Shown: positions 1-11,307 of the stretch, in pieces
Layout of the letters: each line of letters opens with the position of its first letter
How positions within the stretch are numbered: the first letter of the stretch is position 1
Assembly (NCBI GenBank): GCA_020975725.1
Contig: QXJR01000021.1
Location: 124,001-188,000 of the forward strand
DNA from: Picocystis sp. L7
Taxonomy: Eukaryota; Chlorophyta; Picocystophyceae; Picocystales; Picocystaceae
Reading direction: 5' to 3'
DNA: 64,000 nt
The notes under the pieces: generated by a model
The model's database searches: none
What the model was told of the DNA's origin: nothing
Seen by the model: the letters and a program-made list of their open reading frames with translations, nothing else
Position numbers and translations under genes: made by a program

Positions 1-2310
1 CGTGATTTTTATTGATTCGTGCGGGCCCGTGCACGGGTCCCGGCGATGTTTCTCCATTGGCCAATCCCTCACGATGGTTCTGCAGTCCATGCTCTGCAGG
101 ATCGTTATTTGTTCTTGCCAGAGAGGGCGGATGCGACCTGATGGGGCGATGGCGGCGCTTGGGGTATGTTGGCACCGCTTCCCAACGCTTCACGAATAGG
201 GATCACCACCGCTGGCAGCATGAGACCTGATGTGCAGCAAGGACGTCGATGCATGCCATCGCATCGATTGGTCATGGTAGGGTCAGCCTTTGGCACCTCG
301 TCTTGTTCTTTTCTGCCAACCATGCCGCGTCTTCGACGTCTAGTTGCGGATGGTTGATCGTGCAGGGGCCGAGGGAGAGCCGTCGTGTCCCAACGTCCGT
401 TTCTCCACGATCGTCGACGTGGGCGTGCGTTCGGCGTCTTCGGCTCCGTACCTACACCTCCGACGAAGCAGGACCACATGATGATGGGCTCTTCGTGCAT
501 CATCTACGCATTCACGACGGGATTGTTGCGTTCGTGTGGTGGTATCGACGTTCGGTCAGCCTCCTTGTCCCTTCGTCCACGTCCATTCGCTCGATCCATC
601 TCGTGCCTTTCTCTCTGTCCCGTCCTCCTTCGTTTCGGTTCCGTGCTTCCTCGTTCGTTCTACAGGCTCTCGTCGCCTTTCGTGATGGTGCGTTTCCCTT
701 CCAACCCGTGTGGTTCCCACGCCACTGCCACGGTTCCAAGCTTCCCAGGCATCCATCCCACGCGTGCTGGGCATTTCGTTCGTGTGCTTCTCGTCACCTT
801 GTAGAACCATTGCTTCGCTGCTGAAGCCATGAACCCTTCGGAACAAGAACGACACCAAAACGTCTCCTCCTGGACTCCCGGTCGGTGGAGTTGTGTGTCT
901 GTTTGTGTGTGTGTTTCCTTGTGTCCCACACAACCCATCCCCCCCTGAATCTCCCTCTCTGTCTCTCCCTCTCGATCCCTCAATCACCCTTGGTTCCCCT
1001 ACCTGCAACCCCATGGGTCTCCTACATGGCGTTGGGTGCGGGCTGGGTGGAATCTTCAAGGGGAGTGGGCGGACGTGTACGCCGAAAGCTCGGAGGAGAA
1101 GGAAAGGGGAACACGACCAACCCAACCGTACACGTGGGGGCTTGACAAGGGTCGATTGTGATGGGATCGCCGACGAAAAAAATCACCAACGAAACAAAGA
1201 AGGATCATGTAGCATGGACGACAACCGTCCCATGGGCGGGCCGTTCTTGCGACGAAGGAATCGATTCAATCAACAACGCTTCGTGTTTTCCGAAATGAAT
1301 GTGAAAGTGACCATCTTGCGGGTCGTACATTCGGGCTACAACGCAAAGGGATGAGGTACAATGTTGCGATCCTAATCGCAAGAACAAGAATGGACGCACC
1401 ATGCACCGCTTATGGGCGACGCACGACAACCAACAACGACACCTTGCCTCGTTCGAAGCCGACTGATCGAATGAAGAAACGTTACCAACCTTCCAACATA
1501 AGACGTACTTCTTTCCTTCCTGGAAGCGTCGTTTCTCTCGTAAGGGATGTCCTTTCCTGGATTGAAAGGAGCCCAAACGATGGTGCGTCCGCAATGCAAA
1601 ACATCTTGCATGGTGTTGGTGAATCCCAAAAGTTGGTTTCGTTCATATCAAAGCGGCTTACCGTACCACGCTCCAATCCAAACCTCCGCAAACCTTCTTT
1701 CCATTCGGATCCCCCAGGATGGAACTCCACCGCGAACGTGCACGAAAAGCTAGCGACCGTTCTGTCCATCCAAAGGACACATGCGATCCCAAACCGATGT
1801 CGACGGGGGCGTTGGCTCGACAAGGATAGAGAAACCAAACGAGGAAGAAACATCGGAAGAGAAAAACCAAGGGTGCGCCCGAGTATTTGAAACGAAGCGA
1901 TGGATGGCACACACCAAGGAGATGGAGACGGATCGATTGGGAAGCGTGCATGGGCCTTGGAAGGAGGACAGGAGAGGGAAGTTTGGAGAGTCGTTGCCAG
2001 GGAACGCGGCAACGATGGCTTGGCTCGTAGGCATCCATAGGACGCGGGAGAGTTTGGGAAGGTGGGGTTTCGTCACCGCGATCGTCCGTGACCGACGCCT
2101 GGGCTGCGAACCTGAGGGGCAGAGGGACCGAGGGAGTGGGCTTCCCAGAGAGAGAGAGGAGGGGAGAGAGGGACTGTGGTCGAATGGTGGTGAGGTTGCA
2201 GAGGGAGAGAGAACCGAAGTGAGGGTCGACGAGAGGGTGTGTCGCGTTCCACGTCGATCTCCACGCATCGCGTTGCGTTGCGAAGCCATCCGCAAGGATC
2301 GACGGTCGAC
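1..2310. other. Intergenic stretch upstream of the first gene
   Basis: I find no reading frame with recognisable protein features here on either strand; the open frames are short, overlap each other and have low-complexity translations. A perfect 10-bp palindrome carrying two back-to-back CCAAT boxes (ATTGGCCAAT) lies at 56-65. GT-rich sequence lies near 888-925, CT-rich sequence near 945-980 and a GA-rich tract near 2145-2175. The GA-rich tract sits about 140-165 bp before the first gene and could be part of its promoter, which is inference. Confidence 0.4.
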
Positions 2311-3404
2311 ATGCGTGGTTGGACGGTCGCAGTGCTGCTACAGGCGTGGATGGGATGGTGCGGAGCCCGTCTCAACACACCCACACCGGCACTGTTGCTC
2401 GCCACACCACACGAAACGCTGAAACAGAAAGGAACCACACACCAGGTGAGAAACAAACCAAAGCAACGGCAGCATCGAAACCACACACGCGAAACGATGG
2501 GAAGCGTGCAACAGGATCGAAACGACGCGAAGATCAAGCACGAAGGAAAACGAGGACCGAACAGTAGGGCTGACCGTCCACGAAACCAACCGGACGAGGA
2601 CAGGGAGACGCCGAAGCACACCAGCTGGTGGAAAACATCCTGCACAGGAACACAGATCCATACGTCAACTGGGGAAGCGACAATGAAGCCCATCGCAACC
2701 AATTGACCGTTGTGTTTGAAACCGATGAACTGTGCAACCAAGGATACGCCGAGTGGCAACGGAACAATCTCCAAGCAGGGGTCATGGAACAACACCTGGA
2801 AAACGATGCCTACTTAGCCATGCCATGGCTGACCCTTCCAAGCGAAAAACCCAAGTGGTCGGAGAGCGTACGAAATCACGCCCTAGTGGAACTAGGGACC
2901 GGCACACAAAGGAGGGTAGCAACGATCGGAACGTGCGGTCCATCCGCGCCCGAGAAGGATCCGGAAACGGAACCGCACGGAGGATCGATGAAACGAATCC
3001 AGCTGTCAGAGGTGGACGCTTGGCTCCTGAACATCGCTGAACAAGCACCGCGTGGAACGCAAGCTGTGCTTCTCGTGTGCAAGAGCCAAAGCAACCCCGG
3101 CTTGCCAGGCAACCAGGTGCTTTCATCATTGCTCAACACTGCCAAGTCCATGGATTGGGATTACCTGGCCCTCTACGGAGGAGGATGCGATGATGCGGCC
3201 TCTGTGGTTAGGGTCTTGGACAGCATGGCACGCAGGCAGGTGCAGGAGACCAAGAACACGACGTGCGACAGCAAATGCAAGGTACAGGTCAGTTTTTTGG
3301 AAGGGCTACTCGTTGGGATTTTGCTCCTTGTCATCCTCCTCTCGGGCCTCTCCTGCCTCAACTACCTCGAGACACCCAGCAAGTTTTGGACGGAACAACC
3401 TTGA
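2311..3404 (+). CDS. V-ATPase accessory Ac45/VOA1-like (BIG1-like) type I membrane protein, two exons
   Basis: The predicted protein has about 311 residues from two exons, 2311-2445 and 2604-3404. The intron (2446-2603) starts CAG|GTGAG, ends GACAG, keeps the frame and has a CTGAC branch-like site about 30 bases before its end. The first exon encodes a signal peptide (MRGWTVAVLLQAWMGWCGA) followed by TPALLLATP, like the lumenal start of Ac45/VOA1/BIG1 proteins. The lumenal part is poorly conserved. The C-terminus has one membrane segment at about residues 277-297, followed by CLNYLETPSKF, close to the Ac45/VOA1 transmembrane pattern (CL.....TP.RF). Family members help assemble the V0 sector of the V-ATPase in the ER. 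The assignment rests on topology and the C-terminal motif, so it is moderate. The second exon could be extended slightly if another acceptor is used. Confidence 0.5.
2446..2603 (+). other. Spliceosomal intron of the Ac45/VOA1-like gene
   Basis: The 158-base phase-0 intron has donor GTGAG and acceptor GACAG with a CTGAC branch-like motif near 2570. It joins the signal-peptide exon to the main lumenal exon without changing frame. Confidence 0.5.
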
Positions 3405-4254
3405 GGAGCAAACCTCCGAGACGCTCGCAAAAGAATGCGCAACATGCACGTATGATTCTTCGAGTGTATTCCAAGTTCGTCCGTTTATGTCCTGGACGTA
3501 CACATGGACTCCTGGTGCCGGCCTCATGCCCTCGGGTTTCCCAGCTGCTGGTGAATGCCTTCGTCTGCACTGGTGCATCGGGAGGTTGCGGAGTAGACCG
3601 CCATTGCCACCTGACGTGGCACCGGTGTGTGGTTGACGCACAGCGCGCAGCTGGTGGATGTCGTTCTCTCCTGGGTGGAAACCCCTGCACAGGAGGGCAG
3701 GATGGGAATGTCATCCGCACGAACTACCTTTTCAATCCAGTGTGTAGCTCGAAGCATCCGGATGTGTGGGTTGGCTTCGCATGCGGCATCACAGACGCCT
3801 ACTTTTGGGACGACACCCATCCGCGGCAGCACCGGGTGCTTGGTGCTTGGACTCCGATGCTTGATCTTTGTGATGGGTTCTGCTTGTATCGATTTTCTTT
3901 CCTTCCGACCATGTTTCGTCCACGGTCCTGGCATCCTGCTTGTTCACTCCAGCTTCTGTCCTTCTCACCTCGGATCCTCCTTTCCTCTCGAGGGATGGTC
4001 CCTTTCACCAGAGACGAACGAAAGGGGAGGTTGTTCGAAGGTAAGGAGAAGGTGTCGGATCGAATCCACTCGAACGAAAGCGAACCAGCACGCACGCACG
4101 AGCGACTCTTTCTTCCTACGTGGCGAATTCGAAGGCGAAAAAAAGAGCAGGATTCGATCCGCCTGCGCAGGACCGGAAGATCCAGCTTGCTTCTTCGGTG
4201 CGTCGACGCTTCAAGTGCCCACCTTGCTGTTGTGGATGGCGGATGGAAAGTAAC
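3405..4254. other. Spacer between two same-strand genes
   Basis: I see no supported gene here. Long open frames cross this stretch on both strands, but they overlap the end of the preceding gene, lack domains and are Arg/Ser/Cys-rich in the way of shadow frames. It probably holds the terminator of the gene ending at 3404 and the promoter of the gene starting at 4255. Confidence 0.35.
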
Positions 4255-4755
4255 ATGGTGCGAGGATGCTTCACGCCAACGGAACGGACCTCTGGTGTCC
4301 TAGCGTTCCTTCTTGGATTGTGCGGATGGACGCACACGATACGCGCCAGCACGTTCCCTCGGACGGTGTTGGTCGGACATCCCTTGGAAGAAGGAGAACC
4401 AAGCACTGATCCTCAACGGATCACCTTCACCACATGGATCTGGGTGGTGCTGGTGGTCGCAGCAGGGACGGCACAAGCCATCTTCTGGCTCCTGCTGCTG
4501 TTTCGAGCGTGGAAACGGAACAGAGTAGAACAGGAAACGCCCGGGGTAGACCGGGAAACAGGAAAAGAAAGGGGAGATGGCCAATCGGAAGGATCCCCCC
4601 CCTTGGAAGAGAGCGCCAAGGAACTGCTGGACAGATTTAAATCGCTGGACCTTGGACGCAGCGGAAGACCCCAGGAAGGCTATGCCCACCCTAAGAACGG
4701 GCGCCGTGGCAGAACCATGAGAACAGCCACCATACCACGCGTCGAGGCCAAGTGA
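4255..4755 (+). CDS. Small secretory-pathway membrane protein of unknown function
   Basis: This frame encodes 166 residues from the ATG at 4255. I chose that start because it gives an N-terminal hydrophobic segment (about residues 13-27, GVLAFLLGLCGWTHTIRA) that looks like a signal peptide. An upstream in-frame ATG at 4120 would only add a basic, Cys-rich extension. A strong membrane segment follows at about residues 62-84 (WIWVVLVVAAGTAQAIFWLL) with a basic stop-transfer sequence (RAWKRNR). The tail is hydrophilic and rich in E, K, G and R. I do not recognise the family. It lies between the Ac45/VOA1-like gene and convergent VDR. Confidence 0.4.
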   Translation: MVRGCFTPTERTSGVLAFLLGLCGWTHTIRASTFPRTVLVGHPLEEGEPSTDPQRITFTTWIWVVLVVAAGTAQAIFWLLLLFRAWKRNRVEQETPGVDRETGKERGDGQSEGSPPLEESAKELLDRFKSLDLGRSGRPQEGYAHPKNGRRGRTMRTATIPRVEAK

Positions 4756-4894
4756 AACGCCATCTACTTGCGCACGAGACTTGCCGAACAGAGCCGAAAC
4801 AACTGGCAGTCTGAAAGATGACAGGAGTGGTTGCAACACGCCCAGACTCGTGCAGAGATTGGCAGAAATTATTGGACAACCTTTCCATATTTAG

Positions 4895-6370
4895 TTAAAA
4901 CCAACCGCCTTCTTCGATCGACAAAGGAGCGTTTGAGCATAGATCGCATGCGTTGTCCACTGTAGTAAGCTCCCAAGGCTTGATGTCGCATTGCTCGAGG
5001 ATCCTCTCAACCCTACCCCTGGCTTCGGGCGGGGGTGCAAGCCCATCCACCGTGCCCAGGATGGACCCTTGATACGATGTGCCTGCAGCTGAGGCAACCC
5101 CCTCATAGTAAAGAATGCACCAAGACATGTCCTCGGCACAATCCACCACCTTCCAGAACTCTTTGGAGACGACTCCATTGTCCAGAACGGAAAAGTGGAA
5201 AGTTCCGGGTAATTCGCCCCTGCGTACGCGATAATGCCTTCTTCTCCAGACCTTCTTCCCATCCAGTGTCTCCACGCGAAACACAGGATCATACCACATC
5301 GAACCCTTGGCTTTTCCGAAATAGAAAAGCTGAAATTGGCAGGGAAATCGATCGTAGGCTGCATTCTGACCTGCGAAGACACGCCAGCTGTATTCCTTGT
5401 TCTTTCTAAGCCAACCAATCAAGATGTCTTCGGCGATGCTGTGGGTCATGCGCTCGCCCTTGTACTCCTGTAGAGGCAGCACATTTGGTGATTCTGGCAT
5501 GGATGCCACGTTGCCCATGCAGTTGTGTTTCTGCAACACGCAGAGAGAAAAGTCAGCAAAAAGTTGGCTCTCGTATGATGCTATGATTTGGTAGCTCTTC
5601 ACCTGATCACGGATGCCGCAATCTGATAGCTTCATGATTGCTGTCCTGCAATTTTCGTCCGCCATGCAAGCCAGAACTTCAGACCTGCAATTGGTAAGCA
5701 TGCACTTTAAGGTATCAAAGGCAGGCCCCCCAGCATCCAAATGAGCTTCCTTGTCCCATCTCACGCACTCGCTGGCATAGAGACGCATGAGATACGACAG
5801 GTCATCTGCGTTGTGCCTTTCATACAGATCAAGCATGGTACTGTACAGCTCCCTTCCCTTGGCCCAGCTCTTCCTCTCCAGGATGAACCTGCGCATGAAG
5901 TTGGTCCAGAAGTTTCCTTGGACTTCGTATGCCAACAGCGTGCTGGCGTTGGACAGCTGTGCAGTGCCGCCCAAGGAGATGAAATTCATGCTTGTTTCCT
6001 TTTTCATCGATTGGCCTTTGTCTCCCATCGACGGTTGCTTGGTTGGTTTCGTTTTCATTCGAAGTCGATCAAGCGATCGCACCGCTGCCTCTCCCATTTT
6101 ATCATCTCGCACTTGGACAGCCATGCACAGTTTCGCGTCAACGGCTGCTTTTCTGAGTTCATTCTCCATCATTTGTTCGTTCCCTCCCTCTGCATCCACC
6201 CATATCACGTCCAATTCAGCTTTTTCTGCTGCCCTCTGCAGCACTTGTTTCAGGTTTGGGGGTGCACCCCACGGCGAGCGCAGACCCGGAGGCGGAGGTG
6301 CCTTCAACGGTGCCAACACGACCACTTTGATCCGTCCAAGGCATCCTTCCTTCCCTTGATCTGTCCGCAT
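4895..6370 (-). CDS. VDR: Violaxanthin de-epoxidase-related protein (VDR), plastid
   Basis: The frame gives about 491 residues from the ATG at 6370. A Cys-rich block at about residues 223-285 has the spacing typical of VDE/VDR proteins (CMLTNCRSEVLACMADENC). It is followed by the lipocalin-like domain with the diagnostic stretches VFAGQNAAYDRFPCQ, WYDPVFRVETLDGKKVWRRR and FHFSVLDNGVVSKEFW, and the family-type C-terminus DNACDLC. This set matches VDR rather than true violaxanthin de-epoxidase. VDR is plastid-located in plants and its substrate is not settled. The first 150 residues hold an extra alpha/beta-looking region (IKVVVLAPLK, LDVIWVDAEGG) whose family I do not know. The start is uncertain: the frame runs open to 6595 and no clear transit peptide is seen, so an upstream exon is possible. 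It is convergent with the small membrane protein gene. Confidence 0.85.
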   Translation of the reverse strand: MRTDQGKEGCLGRIKVVVLAPLKAPPPPGLRSPWGAPPNLKQVLQRAAEKAELDVIWVDAEGGNEQMMENELRKAAVDAKLCMAVQVRDDKMGEAAVRSLDRLRMKTKPTKQPSMGDKGQSMKKETSMNFISLGGTAQLSNASTLLAYEVQGNFWTNFMRRFILERKSWAKGRELYSTMLDLYERHNADDLSYLMRLYASECVRWDKEAHLDAGGPAFDTLKCMLTNCRSEVLACMADENCRTAIMKLSDCGIRDQVKSYQIIASYESQLFADFSLCVLQKHNCMGNVASMPESPNVLPLQEYKGERMTHSIAEDILIGWLRKNKEYSWRVFAGQNAAYDRFPCQFQLFYFGKAKGSMWYDPVFRVETLDGKKVWRRRHYRVRRGELPGTFHFSVLDNGVVSKEFWKVVDCAEDMSWCILYYEGVASAAGTSYQGSILGTVDGLAPPPEARGRVERILEQCDIKPWELTTVDNACDLCSNAPLSIEEGGWF

Positions 6371-6599
6371 CGCCTTCGTTCGGAGCGGCATGCGATGGGG
6401 ACGGGATCTGCGACCACAGGACACGCGCATGCCTTCCATTCGCGGCCACCAAGTTCCGACACGTGTGTTTCTCCTCTCCAAGCAGCACCCCAATCCCTTC
6501 CACCCACCCACCTGGGTAGAGGGGTGGGGGAAAAAGAGGACGAACCCATCCACCCCCTTCCTGTTCCCTGTCGTACCAGGTCCTTGTCCATGCAATGTC

Positions 6600-8197
6600 T
6601 AGGATGAGGGAGGAGTCCAAGAAGAAAATCCGTATCCACGATCGTAGGGTCTTCAAAATTGCAGGATGTGTGCGTGGCCAGGAGCACGTGCGACATGCAT
6701 CCCCTCTGGGAAGGGTGAGGGTCGAGGGGGATGGGCACTCGTCTTGCGGCCCCCTCGATCCGATTTCACTCGTGGACGCGTCCTGACTTAACGCGTTTCT
6801 TTTATTCAAGATGGGGAATATGCTTCCGTGGGACGCCCAATCGCCCGCGTCAATTCGCCCAAAAATGGTTGCATTGGTGGCATCTCATGCCTGCCGTTGC
6901 TTTGAGCACGTTAGCAACCGTATCATGGTTTTTTGTTGCCGTTTTGCAAGCCTTGTACAATGTTCAACAAAATGATCTGTAGACGGAGCCAACGATTTGT
7001 CCGTCTTACCCGAAGCCTGAAGACATACAAAGGTGCAAAGGAAGGAGTCTCGGTCCCACGAACTGACGATGCATGAAGGCCCACAAATACCTTGCATGTG
7101 CGAGGGCCTTTATAGCCTTGATCATGCTTGATTAAGCAAAAATTGTGCGAACGACATATCAAGAGGGGTCCTTCATATGGTTGAAGGGAACCAAAGCGCC
7201 ACCCGCAACGACCCACAAGGTTCCATAATTCCAGCAACGCGAGCGCCTTACTCCCAGGAGACAAAGTGTTGGCAAAAGGGAGTGCGATACATTGCGTAAT
7301 TACTCACCGCTTTTCCCATTAGTGTTTCGTCCTTCGTGTGAAAGGCCGCGTAGGGTTACGTTTTCGTGAGCTTTGCTTGCGACAGTAGCGCGTTCGTGAG
7401 GACGAAGTAGAGGGCGTAGATGGCATGTTGGTCTTGTAGGAAGGTAGGAAAAGTGAATTACAAGACAAAGAGACGGACTTCAAGCCCCTCTCAAAACCAC
7501 TCAGTAGCGGTTGCGATGATGGCAGGTAGGGCGCGAGAAGGGCCCATGTGCTGCCGACGGGCTAATCTTACCGGCCGTCCAGCTAGTCGTGGGGCGACCG
7601 TGAGCTACCCGAGTCATCGACACCGTCCAACCTCCCCAACCCTACCTTCTAGATGTAAAGGGGGGACGAGAATCCTTTCGACGTAACTCTGTCGGTCGAG
7701 GAGTCCCTCTATACCTTACTGATCTCCGATCTTGACCCGGGGCGTCCTTCATCCAGTCCCGGTCTCTGTGGGTCAGTATTTAATCGCAGACCCAGGTCCC
7801 TTTTGTAACGACAAAGGGTGGGGCTGTAAGAGACTTACAACCCCATTACCCCCAAGGGTCTCGGGGTCTTCGAACAGGGTCTCGTAAGGACCCTGGTGGG
7901 TTACACTACAGGTCGAATCGAAACAATTGAAGATATACGACAGGATTGTTCCCGCTTTTGCAGACTTTTCTTTCGATCTTTATGTAGAAACATACGAAGA
8001 TAGGTTAGAGCCTAAAGTCGTATGTAGTGGCGAATGCTATGGTGCGCATGTGGTAGAAACACGTTCTATTCTCTTTATAAAGACCAATCTTGTCCCGCAT
8101 GTTCCCATACTTAAGCAAGATTTCAAAAAACTTGTAACGAATTATACCGTGGTGAACCTTACTTTGCAACAACCTCAAATGGAATCGGACTGCCAAC
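6600..8197. other. Gene-poor stretch upstream of VDR
   Basis: No protein-coding gene can be supported. The first few hundred bases are presumably the VDR promoter. A near-perfect inverted repeat (GGGGCTGTAAG / CTTACAACCCC, three-base loop) lies at 7820-7844. From about 7920 the sequence becomes AT-rich, with short frames lacking domains, and leads into a decayed LTR. Confidence 0.4.
7820..7844. repeat. Short inverted repeat (hairpin)
   Basis: The arms GGGGCTGTAAG and CTTACAACCCC flank AGA with one mismatch. No gene lies next to it, and it may be a remnant of a decayed element. Confidence 0.3.
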
Positions 8198-8495
8198 ACT
8201 TTTGAAAGTATTCCTACCCTTGAGATCAAGAAGGTCGAGTTCCTATTGGTCACTGACCGAATTCTATTCGATACCTTCGAAGAACGAGGGAACCTTTGCG
8301 ATCCTCAGAGGTACATGCCCTCGTAATTGTAGTGAAGTTACCGTTGAGGATTGCAGGTGGATGCAAATACAACCCTCTACAGTGGATGGAAACCCTTATC
8401 TAGAGTATTTCCTAGTATCCATTTCTTGTGTTGAAATAGAAGTACGAAGGTGAAGACCCACAAACGTCTCTCTCACGAGAGAGCGCTTTCTAGCA
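8198..8495 (+). repeat. Decayed Copia LTR, plus orientation
   Basis: This stretch aligns by eye, in the opposite orientation, with the LTR of element A (8916-9209). Shared blocks run in the same order: TTTTGAAAGTATTC near the start, AGGTACATGCCCTC, GGATGGAAACCC, TTGAAATAGAAGTACG and GAGCGCTTTCTAGCA at the end. It is clearly older than the others. No primer-binding site follows, so it is a solo LTR or the 3' end of a lost element. Confidence 0.5.
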
Positions 8496-8915
8496 AGCAC
8501 CCTTCACTGTCTTTCGATCGCATCAAGAGCGTACAGTTGGGCTTAAATGTATTCATCTCAAGAAAAGCGTTTTTAGAGACACTCTTGAAATCGTTCAACT
8601 CAAAGTGTGGTGCAACTCTAGGGGTATTGTTTGAACTTTCGTCACATAATTTCAATCATAGAGCAAGCCGCAAGTACAAGGATGAATAGTCCTTCAACAA
8701 GAATGCTACTCCACGTTAAAACCACAAAAAATGTTTTTATGATGCAATTGTGGCCAATCGAGAAGTCAAGTGCTTTTAGAGCCTCGCATACATTTTTGAT
8801 GTTTCCGTACGATACACTGCTGCTCCTTCAACCCATCAATGTACTTTCATAAGAGCTTGAAATTTTCGAGTTGTAATACCATTTTCGAGGTGCAATGAAT
8901 AATTGCATTCAAAGC
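8496..8915. other. AT-rich spacer between a decayed LTR and element A
   Basis: I see no gene, RNA or clear repeat here; the short frames lack domains. Confidence 0.35.
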
Positions 8916-9209
8916 TGTAAGAAGCGCTCGTTCGTGTGAGAGACGCTCGTAGGTTTCCACGTACGTACTTCTATTCCAACAATCAAAACGGAGGGTGGAT
9001 ATCACTCCGTGCTAGGGTTTCCATAACACTCTGAGGAATACAGAGAATCTTCTCCGGATTCCTCATCGGTGATGACACTGTAATATGAGGGCATGTACCT
9101 TCGAGGAGTCCAGTGACTCCCTCATACCTCGAAGGGTTCCTAGAAGTTAATCAGCCCATCATTCATAAGTTTTCGATCTCAGATGAGCTAGGGCATGAGT
9201 ATTTCAACA
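8916..9209 (-). repeat. 3' LTR of Copia element A
   Basis: It is 294 bp with termini TGTAAGAAGC...CAACA on the plus strand (TG...CA inverted). The ends match the LTRs of B, C and D while the middle differs, which marks a related but separate subfamily. Confidence 0.75.
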
Positions 9210-11003
9210 CTCTCCCGTGCTCATGGCCTTCCATCCAACAAAGCAAAGCTTTTTCAGTATGGTGAGCAATTTAGATGGTCCCAATGCCTTAGTTAGGAAA
9301 TCCGCAAGTTGTTCTTCGGTTTGAATGTACTTGAAACTGAGTTCACCACGGTTGACGGGGTTACGAACAAAATGATGGGTAATGTCCACGTGCTTTGTTC
9401 TAGATACCGTAAGAGCGTTCTTTGTGAGGTTTATAGCGCCTTGGTTGTCACAGTTGATTGTGACGCACTGCGGTCCAAATCCGACATCATTTAGGATCTT
9501 GCGTAGAAACAGGGCTTCTTTTGTCGCAGCTGAGGCAGCCATGTATTCAGCTTCTGTTGTGGAGACTGCAACTGTTGTTTGAAGCTTTATTTGCCAAGAA
9601 ATCAAACTCCCCTTGAATCTAAATACGTATCCGGTTGTGCTTCTTCTTGTTTCTTCACAGTTTCCATAGCTTGCGTCACAGAAGCCCTCTTGCAAAGTTT
9701 CTGACCATTCTCAAAGAACGATGCCATAATCTTTTGTACCCTGAAGATATCGTAGAATTCGTTTTAAAGCAGCGACATGGTTTGGTCGCGTACAAGTGAC
9801 AGAGCGTGCCATACAGTTTGTGGCATATGCGATGTCCGGTCTGGTGGAGACAGCCAGGTACATGAGACAGCCGACCAGTTCTTGAAACGGAAAGTCAGTG
9901 TTATCGACATCTTCATCACTAATCAACTTAGTTCCTGGTTCCATGGGAGACGATACACTACGGCAATCTGCCATTCTGAATCTTGTCAAGATATTAGTTA
10001 TGTAATTTGCCTAATTCAGGAACACAGCTTTCTTTTCACGGTCGCGTTGTACTTTGATACCAAGAAAGGAATCTGTTGGTCCAAGGTCACGTCCGTCAAA
10101 GGTTTTCAGCAAGGACTCTGTAATACTTTGGACGTTCTTTACTTCGTTCCCACGAATCAGTAAATCATCAACGTACACAAGTAGTAGAGCTTCGTTTCCA
10201 GTAAACAATCCAGGATCAGCACATGAGCAAGTGAACCCGAACCTTTCCAATTCTTCAGTCAATCTTTTGTACCATGCTCGAGGAGCCTGCTTTAGACCAT
10301 AGAGCGTCTTCCTTAACTTCCAAACTCTTCCATCGAGTCGATAGCCAGGAGGCATCTCCATAAAGATTTCTTCTTCCAAGTTACCATTCAGAAACGCAGT
10401 CTTAATGTCGATGTTTCGTATTACAAATTTTGAGATGCAGCCAAAGTAAAAAGAAGCCTTAAAGTACTTTGCTTGGCTACTGGTGAAAACGTTTCGTGAA
10501 AGTCGATCCCTAAGATCTGCTTGTATCCTTTTGCAACAAGTCGAGCCTTAAAGCGCTGCAAGTTTCCATGCTGGTCGTATTTAATTTTGAATACCCACTT
10601 GCATGGTAGTGGCTGAATATCAGGCGTCTTCTGAACGACTTCAAAAACATTCTGTTCACTTAGGCTACGAATTTCTTTGTTTATAGCCAGTTTCCAATCT
10701 TCACTTTGGGGACTTGCTAATGCTTCTTGTATCGTCTTCGGCTCCTCAACAATGACGTTGGCAATCCAGAATGGTTGTGGCGCGTGACGAGCTTTGATAG
10801 GGTAGCGCCGTTCAGAAACGGTTTCATTTGCATGCTCGTCGTCCGCATCTTCGGATTCTTCACTTTCTTCGCATGTTGGTGATGATTCCTCGTCAACCTC
10901 TTCAGTTTGTGGCGCACTTTCGCTGGTCTCTTCCAAGCCATTAGCAATCCAAGTTTTTTCGGGTGAGGGTTGTTCATCTTTACTGCTTTGTTTTTGTGAA
11001 GTC
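8916..11003 (-). mobile_element. Copia element A, 3' part only (RT, RNase H, 3' LTR)
   Basis: Read on the minus strand, this holds the linker after integrase, reverse transcriptase (YVDDLL motif, LYGLKQAPRAWY), RNase H (TTEAEYMAAS, TKHVDITHHFV) and a 294-bp 3' LTR at 8916-9209. The element stops abruptly at 11003, where the LTR of element B starts in the middle of A's linker. Its gag, protease, integrase and 5' LTR are absent from this window. It is broken (a few breaks plus the truncation) and, from its LTR divergence, older than C and D. Confidence 0.8.
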
Positions 11004-11295
11004 TGTTGAGGCTGCTCCAGTCCTGGTCCCTGGGAGGTCGAATCCCTTGGGGACCACGACCGAGTTTCGGTCGAGTACCTTCGAGGAAAATGGGGCCCCT
11101 TGGGGTCCTCGAAGGGCGATGCCCATTCCTGCAGTGAACGATACCGACGAGGAGCGATCCCGGGTTACTTAGAGGTCCTCTGCGGTCGATGCCGCCGTCA
11201 TTGAGTGGGGATACTCACCACTCATTCTTGCATGTAATATACAACTACGAAGGTGGCAACCCACGAACGTAACAAGACACTTCGTGCTTCTTTCA
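11004..11295 (+). repeat. 5' LTR of Copia element B
   Basis: It is 292 bp, TGTTGAGGCTGC...CTTCTTTCA, clearly homologous to the LTRs of C and D but with scattered differences. Confidence 0.8.
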
Positions 11296-11307
11296 TGGTA
11301 TCGGAGC
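11296..11307 (+). promoter_or_regulatory. Primer-binding site of element B
   Basis: TGGTATCGGAGC directly after the 5' LTR matches the half-tRNA initiator-Met primer site usual for Copia elements. Confidence 0.65.

Noticed and set aside
249-824. Long open frames on both strands in the first 2.3 kb
   Set aside because: They overlap one another in several frames, have biased Arg/Ser/Pro composition and show no domain or start context; this looks like GC-biased noncoding DNA.
3524-3934. Minus-strand frame with several Cys residues
   Set aside because: The Cys/His words looked like a small metal-binding protein, but no family, start or intron signals support it.
3263-4303. 346-residue plus-strand frame
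   Set aside because: It overlaps the end of the Ac45/VOA1-like gene in another frame, has no recognisable domain and is low quality throughout.
7820-7844. Hairpin as a transcription terminator
   Set aside because: No gene ends next to it and eukaryotic Pol II genes do not use such hairpins; I list it only as an inverted repeat.
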